In this document: one piece after another, positions 54,652 through 64,000 of the stretch
Layout of the letters: every line of letters begins with the position of its first letter
Numbering within the stretch: position 1 is the stretch's first letter
Origin: Stenotrophomonas hibiscicola ATCC 19867
GTDB taxonomy: Bacteria > Pseudomonadota > Gammaproteobacteria > Xanthomonadales > Xanthomonadaceae
Length of the DNA stretch: 64,000 nt
NCBI RefSeq assembly: GCF_000382065.1
Contig: NZ_KB907501.1
Span: forward strand, 248,001-312,000
Reading direction: 5' to 3'
Translations under genes and position numbers: made by a program
Notes under the pieces: generated by a model
What the model saw: the letters and a program-made list of their open reading frames with translations, nothing else
The model's database searches: none
Told to the model about the DNA's origin: nothing

Positions 54652-55379
54652 GTGGCGTGCTGCGTGTGTTGATCGTTGATGATGCACGGCTGGCGCGGCA
54701 GGAGCTGCGCACGCTGTTGTCGGCGCTGCCATGGGTGCAGTGCGTGGGCGAGGCCGACGATGTGCCCGCTGCACGCGAGGCGATCGCCACACTGGCGCCG
54801 GACCTGGTGCTGCTGGATGTGCAGATGCCCTCCGGCAGCGGCTTCGATGTGCTGGATGGGCTGGAGACGGTGCCGGCGGTGGTCTTCGTTACCGCCTACG
54901 ACACCTACGCGGTGCGCGCCTTCCAGGCCAACGCGCTGGACTATCTGGTGAAGCCGGTCGAGGCGCCGCGCTTGCTGGAAGCGTTGCAGCGGGCGCGCCA
55001 GCGCGAGGTGGTGGCGGGCGAAACGCCGGAGCCGCGCAGCACGCTGGGCGCGCAGGACCAGGTGTTCGTGCGCGAGGGCGAACGCTGCTGGTTCGTCTCG
55101 GTCTCGGAGATCCGTCGGCTGCTGGTGGATGGCAACTACACACGGCTATGGTTCCGCGACCAGAACGCCCTGCTGACCCGCAGCCTGAGCGCGCTGGAAG
55201 CACGCCTGCCGCCGGAGTTGTTCTTCCGCGCCAACCGCAACACGCTGGTCAACCTGCGCCGCATTCGTGGCGTGACGCCCAGCATTGCAGATGGCTACGA
55301 CCTGACGCTGGACGACGGCAGCGAGGTGGAGGTATCGCGGCGGCAGGCACGTGAACTGCGCGAACGGATGGCGTTGTAG
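54648..55379 (+). CDS. LytTR-family response regulator
   Basis: A 243-residue regulator. The receiver domain (VLRVLIVDDARLARQELRTL) has phospho-acceptor Asp57 in LVLLDVQMPSG, and VVFVTAYDTYAVRAFQANAL carries the switch Thr and Tyr. The LytTR DNA-binding domain (about 140-243) includes WFVSVSEIRRLLVDGNYTRL, FFRANRNTLVNLRRI and a C-terminal VSRRQARELRERMAL. Pairs with the kinase just upstream. Targets are not visible in the window; LytTR regulators often control envelope or secreted factors. Confidence 0.94.
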   Translation: MSGVLRVLIVDDARLARQELRTLLSALPWVQCVGEADDVPAAREAIATLAPDLVLLDVQMPSGSGFDVLDGLETVPAVVFVTAYDTYAVRAFQANALDYLVKPVEAPRLLEALQRARQREVVAGETPEPRSTLGAQDQVFVREGERCWFVSVSEIRRLLVDGNYTRLWFRDQNALLTRSLSALEARLPPELFFRANRNTLVNLRRIRGVTPSIADGYDLTLDDGSEVEVSRRQARELRERMAL

Positions 55380-55430
55380 GGGCTGCCAGCAGTTACCCTG
55401 TGCAGCAGAACTCCTGATCACACCTGCGCC

Positions 55431-55988
55431 ATGTCCATCGTCCTCACCGATTTCGCCCGTCCCCGCCTGTTCCCGCGCGTGCCGCGCGGCAACACCATCC
55501 AGGACTGCACTGCCGAGCAGTTCGAGGCGCACCTCAATGCGCAGGCGCCGCTGAAGGTACTCGACGGCTACGCCCCGTTCTGCAAGCTGTTCGTCTACGA
55601 GAACTGGACCAGCACGCGCTGCCTGACGGTGCCGGTCACCGAGGCCAACCGCCACCTGCTGCGCAGTGGTTACGAAGCGCGCAACCGCGAGGAATTGCCG
55701 GTGCTGGTGCGTTGGTTCGAGGGCGTGGAATCGCCGCGTGCGAACTACCTGGTGGTGATCCTGTACAGCGCCGAGCAGCTGGCCAGGGAAGGTTCGCCGA
55801 TCGAGGCCGACTGGGGCATCGTCGGCTGCATCTACACCGCCGAACCGGAAGAGGTGCCAATGGCGCCGATCACGATGATGCGCAATGCGCTGGGCGTGGA
55901 GGAGGGCGGCTCCGGCGTGCCGCTGGACCGTGAGGCGTACCGGCGTTCTGTCGAGTTCTGGGAGAACAACGCGAACTGGCGGCCGTGA
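55431..55988 (+). CDS. DUF3228 family protein
   Basis: A 185-residue cytoplasmic protein. YAPFCKLFVYENWTSTRCLTVPVTEANRHLLRSGYEARNREELPVLVRWFEGVE is the strongly conserved core of the DUF3228 family as I recall it. No signal peptide or membrane segment. Function unknown. It starts 51 bases after the response regulator with no visible ribosome site and may be independently transcribed. Confidence 0.75.
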   Translation: MSIVLTDFARPRLFPRVPRGNTIQDCTAEQFEAHLNAQAPLKVLDGYAPFCKLFVYENWTSTRCLTVPVTEANRHLLRSGYEARNREELPVLVRWFEGVESPRANYLVVILYSAEQLAREGSPIEADWGIVGCIYTAEPEEVPMAPITMMRNALGVEEGGSGVPLDREAYRRSVEFWENNANWRP

Positions 55989-56031
55989 GCAATATTTGCC
56001 ATCCACGCATCGCGTGAATGTGCGGACCGCA

Positions 56032-56055
56032 GTAGAGCCACGCCATGCGTGGCTG
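56032..56055. repeat. Single REP unit, CCACGCCATGCGTGG stem
   Basis: GTAGAGCCACGCCATGCGTG followed by GCTGC. GTAG start with a different stem from the usual SMAG core. Lies between converging genes. Confidence 0.6.
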
Positions 56056-56063
56056 CTTGGCCT

Positions 56064-56549
56064 TCAGGCACCTTTCCATTCCCACCACGGGTAATGGTAC
56101 TCGCGGTCGATGGCCTGCCAATGCTGGCCGCATTGCGTGCAGGCAACGGTGTGGCAATCGCCCCAACCATCCTCGGCCTCCTGCAACGAGAGCAGCTGCA
56201 TCTGCCCTTGTTCGATCAGGCGACGCGGATCGAAGAATGGGTAGCCGGGGTTGAGCGCACACAGGCATCCCTTACGCGCCTGCCAGTAGCGTAGCCGTTG
56301 CAGGCCCGCCTTGAGGTGTGCCTGGTTGCTGATCAGCATGCCGCCCAAGGCGATGCCCTCGCAGCTGCGTTCGATCAGGTCGACATGTGTGGCCAACGCG
56401 TCCAACGATGAGGCACTGAACAGCCGTGCGACGCTACGTGCGGCATCGGTGATGCGTGTTGCGTCGCGCGACAGCAGGTCCTGCAACAGCACATCGGCCT
56501 GTGCATCGTCGAGACGGGGTATCCGCGCTGCAGACCAGGGCCAGCGCAT
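56064..56549 (-). CDS. Hypothetical protein with Cys-rich C-terminal half
   Basis: A 161-residue protein, family not recognised. The N-terminal half is helical (DDAQADVLLQDLLSRDATRI, SARSVARLF-like). The C-terminal half has GCLCALNPGYPFFDP and DCHTVACTQCGQHW, four or five Cys that could bind zinc, and ends WWEWKGA. Its start overlaps the ybaK stop by one base (TGATG), so the two are cotranscribed and translation is probably coupled. Confidence 0.65.
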   Translation of the reverse strand: MRWPWSAARIPRLDDAQADVLLQDLLSRDATRITDAARSVARLFSASSLDALATHVDLIERSCEGIALGGMLISNQAHLKAGLQRLRYWQARKGCLCALNPGYPFFDPRRLIEQGQMQLLSLQEAEDGWGDCHTVACTQCGQHWQAIDREYHYPWWEWKGA

Positions 56550-57022
56550 CAGCGAGACTTGCCGATGGCAGCGTAGTGGCCGGCGGTGAGGCGCAGCAGG
56601 TCAGCCGGCGCCAGTTCCACTTCCACGCCGCGGCGACCGGCGCTGACATGCAGCGCGGGCAATGCCTGAGCGCTGGCATCCAGGAAGGTGCGCAGGCGCT
56701 TCTTCTGCCCGAGCGGGCTGATGCCACCGACCAGGTAACCAGTCGCGCGCTGCGCGGCATCGGCGGCGGCCATCTCGCACTTCTTGCAGCCGGCCGCTTC
56801 GGCCAGCGCCTTCAGGTCCAGCTGGCCGGCCACCGGCACGATCGCCACCAGCAGTTCGTGTGCCTCGGTGCTGGCCAGCAGGGTCTTGAACACCTGGGCC
56901 GGATCGAGGCCGAGCTTGTCCACGGCTTCGCCGCCATAGGATTCGGCGTGGGCGTCGTGCACGTAGCTGCGCACGGTGTGGGCGATCTTCTCGCGCTTGA
57001 GCAGGTTGATGGCCGGGGTCAT
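56549..57022 (-). CDS. ybaK: Cys-tRNA(Pro) deacylase, YbaK family
   Basis: A 157-residue trans-editing enzyme that hydrolyses Cys-tRNA(Pro). It starts MTPAINLLKREKIAHTVRSY. GLDPAQVFKTLLA with the key Lys, AAGCKKCEMA, GYLVGGISPLGQKKRL and the C-terminal LLRLTAGHYAAI match the family. The start at 57022 gives the usual length. Confidence 0.93.
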   Translation of the reverse strand: MTPAINLLKREKIAHTVRSYVHDAHAESYGGEAVDKLGLDPAQVFKTLLASTEAHELLVAIVPVAGQLDLKALAEAAGCKKCEMAAADAAQRATGYLVGGISPLGQKKRLRTFLDASAQALPALHVSAGRRGVEVELAPADLLRLTAGHYAAIGKSR

Positions 57023-57076
57023 GCAGGCATCGTAGCGCGCGCTGGTCGCGTTGCCTTGACCGAAGCTACTGCCGGA

Positions 57077-57101
57077 GCATCCACGCATGGCGTGGATCTA
57101 C
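57077..57101. repeat. Single REP unit, ATCCACGCATGGCGTGGAT stem
   Basis: CATCCACGCATGGCGTGGAT followed by CTAC. Same stem family as the units at 26096 and 50958. Confidence 0.6.
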
Positions 57102-57146
57102 CAGTGGGGACTGGATGCGGGGTGTACGACCACACGCCAACGCAGA

Positions 57147-57168
57147 ACGGGCGCCCGAAGGCGCCCGT
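57147..57168 (-). terminator. Probable terminator of ahcY
   Basis: ACGGGCGCC / GGCGCCCGT, nine perfect pairs around a CGAA (TTCG on the minus strand) tetraloop, about 50 bases after the ahcY stop. No long T-run, so confidence is moderate. Confidence 0.55.
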
Positions 57169-57185
57169 CCGTGTCGCATGCACCG

Positions 57186-57209
57186 GTAGTGCCGGCCGCT
57201 GTCCGGCAC
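57186..57209. repeat. Single REP unit, TGCCGGCCGC stem
   Basis: GTAGTGCCGGCCGCTGTCCG followed by GCAC; same stem as the dimer at 46894. It lies between the ahcY stop and its terminator hairpin. Confidence 0.65.
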
Positions 57210-57219
57210 CCTGCAGGCA

Positions 57220-58665
<1,446 letters not shown>

Positions 58666-58706
58666 TCGTGTGCTCCGGTTGTGGACGAGCGGTTGCTCGA
58701 ATCTAG

Positions 58707-58782
58707 CCGGGCGCCGTTGTTACAAAGCCACCTTACCGAGCCTGGCCGGGCCTCGTGGGATCCGGTCGCAGCGCCCCTCGGC
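58707..58782 (-). promoter_or_regulatory. SAH riboswitch upstream of ahcY
   Basis: On the minus strand CCGAGGGGCGCTGCGACC is followed by GGCCAGGCTCGG and then AACGGCGCCCGG. P1 is CCGAG/CTCGG, and the pseudoknot pairs GGGCGC with GCGCCC. This matches the SAH riboswitch consensus described for ahcY leaders; binding of SAH turns expression on. It begins about 14 bases after a -10 TATAAT at 58796-58801. Confidence 0.92.
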
Positions 58783-58795
58783 AGGGGAGAACCCC

Positions 58796-58801
58796 ATTAT
58801 A
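58796..58801 (-). promoter_or_regulatory. -10 element of the ahcY promoter
   Basis: Perfect TATAAT on the minus strand, 14 bases before the riboswitch. No strong -35 is visible. Confidence 0.7.
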
Positions 58802-58904
58802 TCGCGGCCCCGGCATGACATCGGCATGACCCAACCATCGGCAGATGGGGCCGCTCGCACGGCCTGTTAAGGTCGGTGTTTTCACGCATCACACAGGTGG
58901 AACG

Positions 58905-61421
58905 ATGAGCATGCACGCGCGCCGCACACGGCGCTGGACCGGCCTGGTCCTGTCGATGGGGCTGCTGGCGGTGGCCCCGCTGGCCTGGGCGGCCGCCTCG
59001 CAGCCAGCTCCGGCGCAGGCGCAGGGCGTCAATGGCTACGAACTGCCATCGGCCGCACTGCAGGCAGTGGTCGACGCCCCGCGCGCGCCGTCGCTGTTCC
59101 TGTCGCCGCGCCGCGACGTGGCCGCGATGATGCAGATGCCGTCGCTGCCTTCGATCCAGGTGGTGGCGCAGCCGGAACTGAAGCTGGCTGGCCTGCGCAT
59201 CAACCCTCGCACGTTCTCCGACAGCCGCTTCAGCTTCGGCGAGAAGCTGTGGCTGATGAACGTGGCCGACGGCAAGGAGCGGCAGATCAGCGGCCTGCCG
59301 GCCAAGCTGTCGATCGCCAGTGTGATGTGGTCGCCGGACCAGAAGTGGCTGGCCTTCAACCAGGTCGACGCTGCCAGTGGCGCCAATGAACTGTGGCTGG
59401 TGGACGTGGCCGGCGGCAGTGCCCGTCGCCTGGTTGCCGGCCTGAACACGGTGATCGGCAGCGGCTACCAGTGGCTGCCGGACAGCCGCGGCCTGGTGGT
59501 GTTCACCCGCCCGGCCAACCTCGGTGCGGCCCCGCCCGCCGATGGCATTCCGACCGGCCCGGCCGTGCAGCAGACCAGCCAGGGCGGCGGCGTGGTGTCG
59601 ATCCGTACCTACCAGGACCTGCTGAAGAACGAGGCCGACGCACGCCAGTTCGACTACTACGCCACTACCCAGCCAATGGAAGTCGGCCTGGATGGCAGCA
59701 CCCGCGCGATCGGCGCGGCCGGCATCTTCATGGGCTTCTCGGTGTCGCCGGATGGCCGCCTCGTGCTGCGCCAGCCGGTGCAGCGCCCGTACTCCTACGT
59801 GGTGCCGGTGAGCAGTTTCCCGCGCCGCATCGAAGTGATCGACCGTGCCAGCGGCAAGCTGGTGCACACCGTCGCCGTTCGCCCGCTGGTGGAAGGGCTG
59901 CCGACCGGCAACGATGCCGAAGTGACCGGCGTGCGCGACATCAGCTGGCGCGGTGATGCCGACGCCACCCTGGTCTGGGCCGAAGCGCAGGACGGCGGCG
60001 ACCCGAACAGGGACGCCAAGGTGCGCGATGCGGTGCTGATGCAGGCCGCGCCGTTCGACAAACCGCCGGTCACCCTGGCCCAGCTTGGCAGCCGCCTGGC
60101 CGGCATCAGCTGGGGCCGCGGTGACCTGGCCCTGCTGACCGAATCGTGGTGGAAGACCCGCAGGACCAAGACCTGGCTGATCGCCCCGGACAACGCCGGT
60201 GCCGAGCCGCGCCTGCTGTGGGATCGTGACGCGCAGGACCGCTATTCCGATCCGGGCCGGCCGCTGCTGGCCAGTGACGAGCGGGGTCGTTCGCTGCTGC
60301 AGACCAGCCCCGATGGCAGCAGCCTGTACCTGGCCGGTGCCGGTGCTTCGCCGGAAGGCGACCGTCCGTTCGTGGACCGCTTCGACATCGCCACGGGCAA
60401 GGCAACGCGCCTGTTCCACTCGCAGGCGCCGAGCTATTCGCTGCCGGTGGCGTTGCTGGACGACCAGGCCAGCTCGCTGCTGCTGAGCCGCGAGAGCCCG
60501 GATGAGCCGGCCAACTTCTACGTGCAGTCGCTGGCCGATGCCGGTGCTGCACCGCGCGCGCTGACCCATTTCGCGCACCCGCTGCCGCAGTTGAAGGGCG
60601 TGCAGAAGGAGCAGATCCGCTACAAGCGCAAGGATGGGGTCGACCTGACCGCGACCCTGCTGCTGCCGCCGGGCTACGACCCCAAGCGGGACGGCCCGCG
60701 GCCGCTGCTGATGTGGGCCTACCCGGGTGAGTTCAAGAGCGCGGCTGCGGCCAGCCAGGTGACCGATTCGCCGTACCGCTTCAACGCGGTCAGCTACTGG
60801 GGCCCGCAGGCGTTCCTGGCCAAGGGCTATGTGGTGCTGGCCAGCCCGTCGATGCCGATCATCGGTGAGGGCGCCAAGGAGCCGAACGACACCTACATCG
60901 AACAGCTGGTGGCCAACGCGCAGGCAGCGGTGGATGAGGTGGTGCGCCGTGGCGTGACCGATCGCGATCACATCGCCATCGGCGGCCATTCCTACGGTGC
61001 GTTCATGACCGCCAACCTGCTGGCACACACCCGCCTGTTCAAGGCCGGCATCGCCCGCAGCGGCGCCTACAACCGCACGCTCACCCCGTTCGGCTTCCAG
61101 GCCGAGGAACGCAACTACTGGCAGGCACAGGAGGTCTACCAGAAGATGGCGCCTTTCAACTACGCCGACAGGATCAAGGATCCGATCCTCTTCATCCACG
61201 GCGTGGACGACAACAACTCCGGCACCTTCCCGATCCAGAGCGAGCGCATGTTCGCCGCGGTGAAGGGCCTGGGTGGCACCGCGCGGCTGGTGATGCTGCC
61301 CAACGAATCGCATGCCTACCGCGCACGCGAATCGATCATGACCATGCTGGCCGAGAGCGAGCGCTGGCTGGAGCAGACCATTGGCCCGGCCGAGCAGGGC
61401 AAGGCGAAGAAGAAGCGCTGA
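58905..61421 (+). CDS. Secreted S9 family (prolyl oligopeptidase-like) peptidase
   Basis: An 838-residue exported serine peptidase. The signal peptide ends AWAAA. The N-terminal beta-propeller-like region (about 60-560) has repeats such as SVMWSPDQKWLAFNQVD and GFSVSPDGRLVL. The C-terminal alpha/beta-hydrolase domain has nucleophile Ser in GGHSYGAFM, Asp in FIHGVDDNN and His in ESHAYR. AGGTGG precedes the ATG at 58905; a second ATG two codons later is possible. Basic C-terminal KAKKKR. Probably degrades periplasmic or extracellular peptides. Confidence 0.92.
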   Translation: MSMHARRTRRWTGLVLSMGLLAVAPLAWAAASQPAPAQAQGVNGYELPSAALQAVVDAPRAPSLFLSPRRDVAAMMQMPSLPSIQVVAQPELKLAGLRINPRTFSDSRFSFGEKLWLMNVADGKERQISGLPAKLSIASVMWSPDQKWLAFNQVDAASGANELWLVDVAGGSARRLVAGLNTVIGSGYQWLPDSRGLVVFTRPANLGAAPPADGIPTGPAVQQTSQGGGVVSIRTYQDLLKNEADARQFDYYATTQPMEVGLDGSTRAIGAAGIFMGFSVSPDGRLVLRQPVQRPYSYVVPVSSFPRRIEVIDRASGKLVHTVAVRPLVEGLPTGNDAEVTGVRDISWRGDADATLVWAEAQDGGDPNRDAKVRDAVLMQAAPFDKPPVTLAQLGSRLAGISWGRGDLALLTESWWKTRRTKTWLIAPDNAGAEPRLLWDRDAQDRYSDPGRPLLASDERGRSLLQTSPDGSSLYLAGAGASPEGDRPFVDRFDIATGKATRLFHSQAPSYSLPVALLDDQASSLLLSRESPDEPANFYVQSLADAGAAPRALTHFAHPLPQLKGVQKEQIRYKRKDGVDLTATLLLPPGYDPKRDGPRPLLMWAYPGEFKSAAAASQVTDSPYRFNAVSYWGPQAFLAKGYVVLASPSMPIIGEGAKEPNDTYIEQLVANAQAAVDEVVRRGVTDRDHIAIGGHSYGAFMTANLLAHTRLFKAGIARSGAYNRTLTPFGFQAEERNYWQAQEVYQKMAPFNYADRIKDPILFIHGVDDNNSGTFPIQSERMFAAVKGLGGTARLVMLPNESHAYRARESIMTMLAESERWLEQTIGPAEQGKAKKKR

Positions 61422-61436
61422 TACGTGCATGAGGGT

Positions 61437-61455
61437 GGCCGCTGCAACAGCGGCC
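61437..61455 (+). other. Hairpin after the S9 peptidase gene
   Basis: GGCCGCTG / CAGCGGCC with a CAA loop, 16 bases after the stop. No T-run follows; it may aid termination together with the REP units next to it. Confidence 0.4.
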
Positions 61456-61474
61456 GCCTGTGCGGCTGCGCCGC

Positions 61475-61548
61475 CGCCCGAGCATGGGCTCGGGCGCTAC
61501 ACGGTGTCACGCGCCATGACGCTTGTAGAGCCGAGCCCATGCTCGGCT
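61475..61548. repeat. SMAG REP units before ppc
   Basis: One unit ends GGGCTCGGGCGCTAC at 61500, and a second, GTAGAGCCGAGCCCATGCTC, starts at 61525 and ends at 61548. Order is tail to tail, as at 26546. Confidence 0.75.
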
Positions 61549-61658
61549 GCGTCCGCCATGGATACGTGCAGATGAAACCATTTTTGCATCGCAGCACGCT
61601 GCCCGTTCTGGTTTAGGCTTGGGGTCTGGATCCGTTGACCGAGGCCTGTGCGTCGCCG

Positions 61659-64000
61659 ATGAACGAGTACCGCAGCAGCATCGAGTTTGCTTCTCCCGAT
61701 CTTCCGCTTCGCGATGACGTGCGCCGGCTCGGCGCGCTGGTCGGCGACCTGCTGGTTGAACAGGTCTCCGCCGCGTTTCTCGACGATGTCGAGGACGTGC
61801 GCACCCGCGCCATCGCCCGTCGCGAGAACCAGGCGGCGTTGTCCGAGCTTGCCGATGGCCTGGCCGGACGCACGCCGCAGCAGGCCGAGACCATGGTGCG
61901 GGCGTTCAGCACCTATTTCCAGGTGGTCAACATTGCCGAGCGCGTGCATCGCATCCGCCGCCGCCGTGACTACCAGCGTGCCGGTACCGCAGGGGCGCAG
62001 CCCGATGGCCTGCAGGATGCGCTGCAGCACCTGAAGGCGCAGGGCGTGACGCTGGACGAGCTGGCGCAATGGCTGCCGCGCATCGACATCGAACCGGTGT
62101 TTACCGCGCACCCGACCGAAGCGGTGCGCCGCGCGCTGCTGGAGAAAGAGCAGCTGATGGTGGCCAGCCTGGTCGACAACCTTGATGGCCAGCGCACGCC
62201 GGGGGAAGCGGCCGCCGATGCCGCGCGCTTCCGCATGGCGCTGACCGCTTCGTGGCAGACCACCGATTCCTCGCCGGTGCGGCCCACCGTGGACGACGAG
62301 CGCGAGCACGTCGGCTTTTATCTGGTACAGGTGCTGTACCGGGTGATCCCGGTGCTGTACGAATCGCTGCAGCAGGCGCTGCGCGATACCTTCGGCGAAG
62401 AACTGCCCCTGCCGCGCCTGCTGCGCTTCGGCACCTGGGTGGGCGGCGACATGGACGGCAACCCGAACGTGGATGCCACCACCATCCGCAACACGCTGGA
62501 TGCACAGCGGCGGGCAGTGCTGGGGCGCTACCAGAAGGAACTGCTGCAGCTGGCCAGCCTGCTCAGCCAGTCTACCGAGCGGGTGGGTGTGAGTGATGCG
62601 TTGCAGGCACGCGTGGCGCAGTATCAGCAGCTGCTGCCGCAGGTGCAGTCGCGCCCGCGCCATGCCGACATGCCGTACCGCCTGCTCAACGACCGCATGC
62701 GCGCACGCCTGCAGGCCACGCTGGATGATGGCAGCGGCGCCTACGCCGGCCCCGCCGAACTGATCGACGATCTGCAGCTGATTCTCGACAGCCTGCGCGC
62801 CAATCGCGGCGAACATGCCGGCGGCTTTGCCGTGCAGCGTCTGCTGTGGCGGGTGAAGACGTTCGGCTTCCATCTGGCGCGGCTGGATGTGCGCCAGGAA
62901 TCGAGCGTGCATGCGCGTGCGCTGGCCACGGTGCTGGGCAGTGACGTAGCGTGGGACGATCTCGGTGCCGTGGGGCGTGCGCGCCTGCTGGCGCCGCATG
63001 CGAGTGGTGACACGCCGTTGCCGAAGGGCGACGACGAAGGCAACCAGCGGCTGGATGCGGTGTTTGCCGCGCTGGCTGATGCACGCGCACGCCATGGCGG
63101 CGATGCACTGGGCAGTTACATCATTTCGATGGCGCACGACCGCAGCGACGTGCTGGCGGTACTGGCGCTGGCGCGGCGCGGTGGCCTGGTCGACGCCGAT
63201 GACACGGTGCCGCTGGACATCGCGCCGCTGTTTGAAACCGTGGATGACCTCAAGCGCGGCACCGCCACGCTGCGCGACCTGCTGGACGACCCGGTGTACC
63301 GCACCCATCTGCGCGCGCGCGGCGACGTGCAGATGGTGATGCTCGGCTACTCGGACAGCAGCAAGGACGGTGGCATCGCCGCCTCGCGCTGGGGCCTGCA
63401 GCGCGCGCAGGTGGAACTGCTGGAGGTGGCGGCCGAGGCGGGCATCCGCCTGACCTTCTTCCATGGCCGTGGCGGCTCGATCAGCCGTGGCGGTGGGAAG
63501 ACCACGCACGCGGTGGATGCTTCACCGCGCGGCAGCATCGATGGCCGCCTGCGGGTGACCGAGCAGGGCGAAGTGATCCATCGCAAATATGGCATCCGCG
63601 CGCTGGCCCTGCGCTCGCTGGAACAGGCCACCGGTGCGGTGCTGCGCGCCAGCCTGCGCCCGCGTGCCGCCGAGCCGCGCGAGGATGCGTGGCGGCCGGT
63701 GATGGACGCGGTGTCATCGGCCAGCAGCGAGGTGTATCGCGCCTTCGTTGGCCAGGCCGGCTTCATGGACTACTTCCGTACCGCCACACCCATCGACGTG
63801 ATCGAGCGGATGACGCTGGGCTCGCGTCCTTCGCGCCGGCTCGGCCAGGATGCGGCACTGGGCAACCTGCGTGCGATTCCCTGGGTGTTTGCCTGGAGCC
63901 AGGCGCGTGCCGTCATTCCCGGCTGGTACGGCGTGGGCAGCGGCCTGCAGGCGGCGGTGGACGCTGGCCATGAAGAGACCCTGCGCGAAATGGCGCGTGA
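61659..64000 (+). CDS. ppc: Phosphoenolpyruvate carboxylase (3' end beyond window)
   Basis: 780 codons are present; roughly 120 C-terminal residues lie outside the window. The enzyme carboxylates phosphoenolpyruvate to oxaloacetate to refill the TCA cycle. It starts [20 protein letters not shown]. The catalytic [14 protein letters not shown] with its His, [33 protein letters not shown] and [15 protein letters not shown] are intact. The start at 61659 has only a distant GAGG. The gap after 61548 holds no clear promoter. Confidence 0.96.
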   Translation, partial: MNEYRSSIEFASPDLPLRDDVRRLGALVGDLLVEQVSAAFLDDVEDVRTRAIARRENQAALSELADGLAGRTPQQAETMVRAFSTYFQVVNIAERVHRIRRRRDYQRAGTAGAQPDGLQDALQHLKAQGVTLDELAQWLPRIDIEPVFTAHPTEAVRRALLEKEQLMVASLVDNLDGQRTPGEAAADAARFRMALTASWQTTDSSPVRPTVDDEREHVGFYLVQVLYRVIPVLYESLQQALRDTFGEELPLPRLLRFGTWVGGDMDGNPNVDATTIRNTLDAQRRAVLGRYQKELLQLASLLSQSTERVGVSDALQARVAQYQQLLPQVQSRPRHADMPYRLLNDRMRARLQATLDDGSGAYAGPAELIDDLQLILDSLRANRGEHAGGFAVQRLLWRVKTFGFHLARLDVRQESSVHARALATVLGSDVAWDDLGAVGRARLLAPHASGDTPLPKGDDEGNQRLDAVFAALADARARHGGDALGSYIISMAHDRSDVLAVLALARRGGLVDADDTVPLDIAPLFETVDDLKRGTATLRDLLDDPVYRTHLRARGDVQMVMLGYSDSSKDGGIAASRWGLQRAQVELLEVAAEAGIRLTFFHGRGGSISRGGGKTTHAVDASPRGSIDGRLRVTEQGEVIHRKYGIRALALRSLEQATGAVLRASLRPRAAEPREDAWRPVMDAVSSASSEVYRAFVGQAGFMDYFRTATPIDVIERMTLGSRPSRRLGQDAALGNLRAIPWVFAWSQARAVIPGWYGVGSGLQAAVDAGHEETLREMAR

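Noticed and set aside
58845..58905. Longer N-terminus for the S9 peptidase
   Set aside because: The segment before the ATG at 58905 has no ribosome site and would bury the signal peptide.

Overview
The window is high-GC DNA from a gamma-proteobacterium of the Xanthomonadaceae, most likely Stenotrophomonas maltophilia or a close relative. I infer this from the gene order mraZ-rsmH-ftsL-ftsI-murE-murF-mraY-ftsW-murG-murC-ddlB-ftsQ-ftsA-ftsZ-lpxC-dciA-M23-secA, which lacks murD, from an SAH riboswitch in front of ahcY, and from many GTAG/CTAC-ended palindromes that match the published SMAG repeats of S. maltophilia. No database search was possible. Names rest on motifs, lengths and neighbours.

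Bases 1-20750 form an adhesin island. It holds two chaperone-usher pilus loci with the same divergent layout: pilin and chaperone leftward, usher, short pilin and tip adhesin(s) rightward. It also holds two AIDA/pertactin-like autotransporters (6596-8995 and 17824-20748), a decayed copy of an autotransporter C-terminus, one unknown small gene with a highly structured leader, and a tandem array of three two-domain adhesins whose last copy has lost its pilin domain. A 16-base palindromic motif, ATGCAATTAGTTGCAA, or degenerate forms of it, lies upstream of nearly every transcription unit in the island and may be a shared operator.

Bases 20751-28240 carry housekeeping genes: an FAD-linked oxidase, a YdjM-like membrane protein with a repeat inserted in frame, the yraN-lppC-rsmI group, RNase P RNA, a DM13 protein, and an NRDE/TANGO2-like protein that also carries an in-frame palindrome.

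Bases 28200-45200 are the dcw cluster. It is almost entirely overlapping and driven by a promoter followed by a five-fold, 10-bp-phased MraZ box array. It makes the peptidoglycan precursor (MurE, MurF, MraY, MurG, MurC, DdlB), the divisome (FtsL, FtsI, FtsW, FtsQ, FtsA, FtsZ) and the first committed lipid A enzyme (LpxC).

Bases 45400-64000 hold dciA, an M23 peptidase, secA, a Nudix-ThiE fusion, metF, an alpha/beta hydrolase with a LytS/LytT-type two-component pair, small unknown genes, ybaK, riboswitch-controlled ahcY, an S9 peptidase, and the start of ppc, which runs off the right edge. MetF and AhcY both belong to the methyl cycle. REP-type repeats are scattered between these genes.
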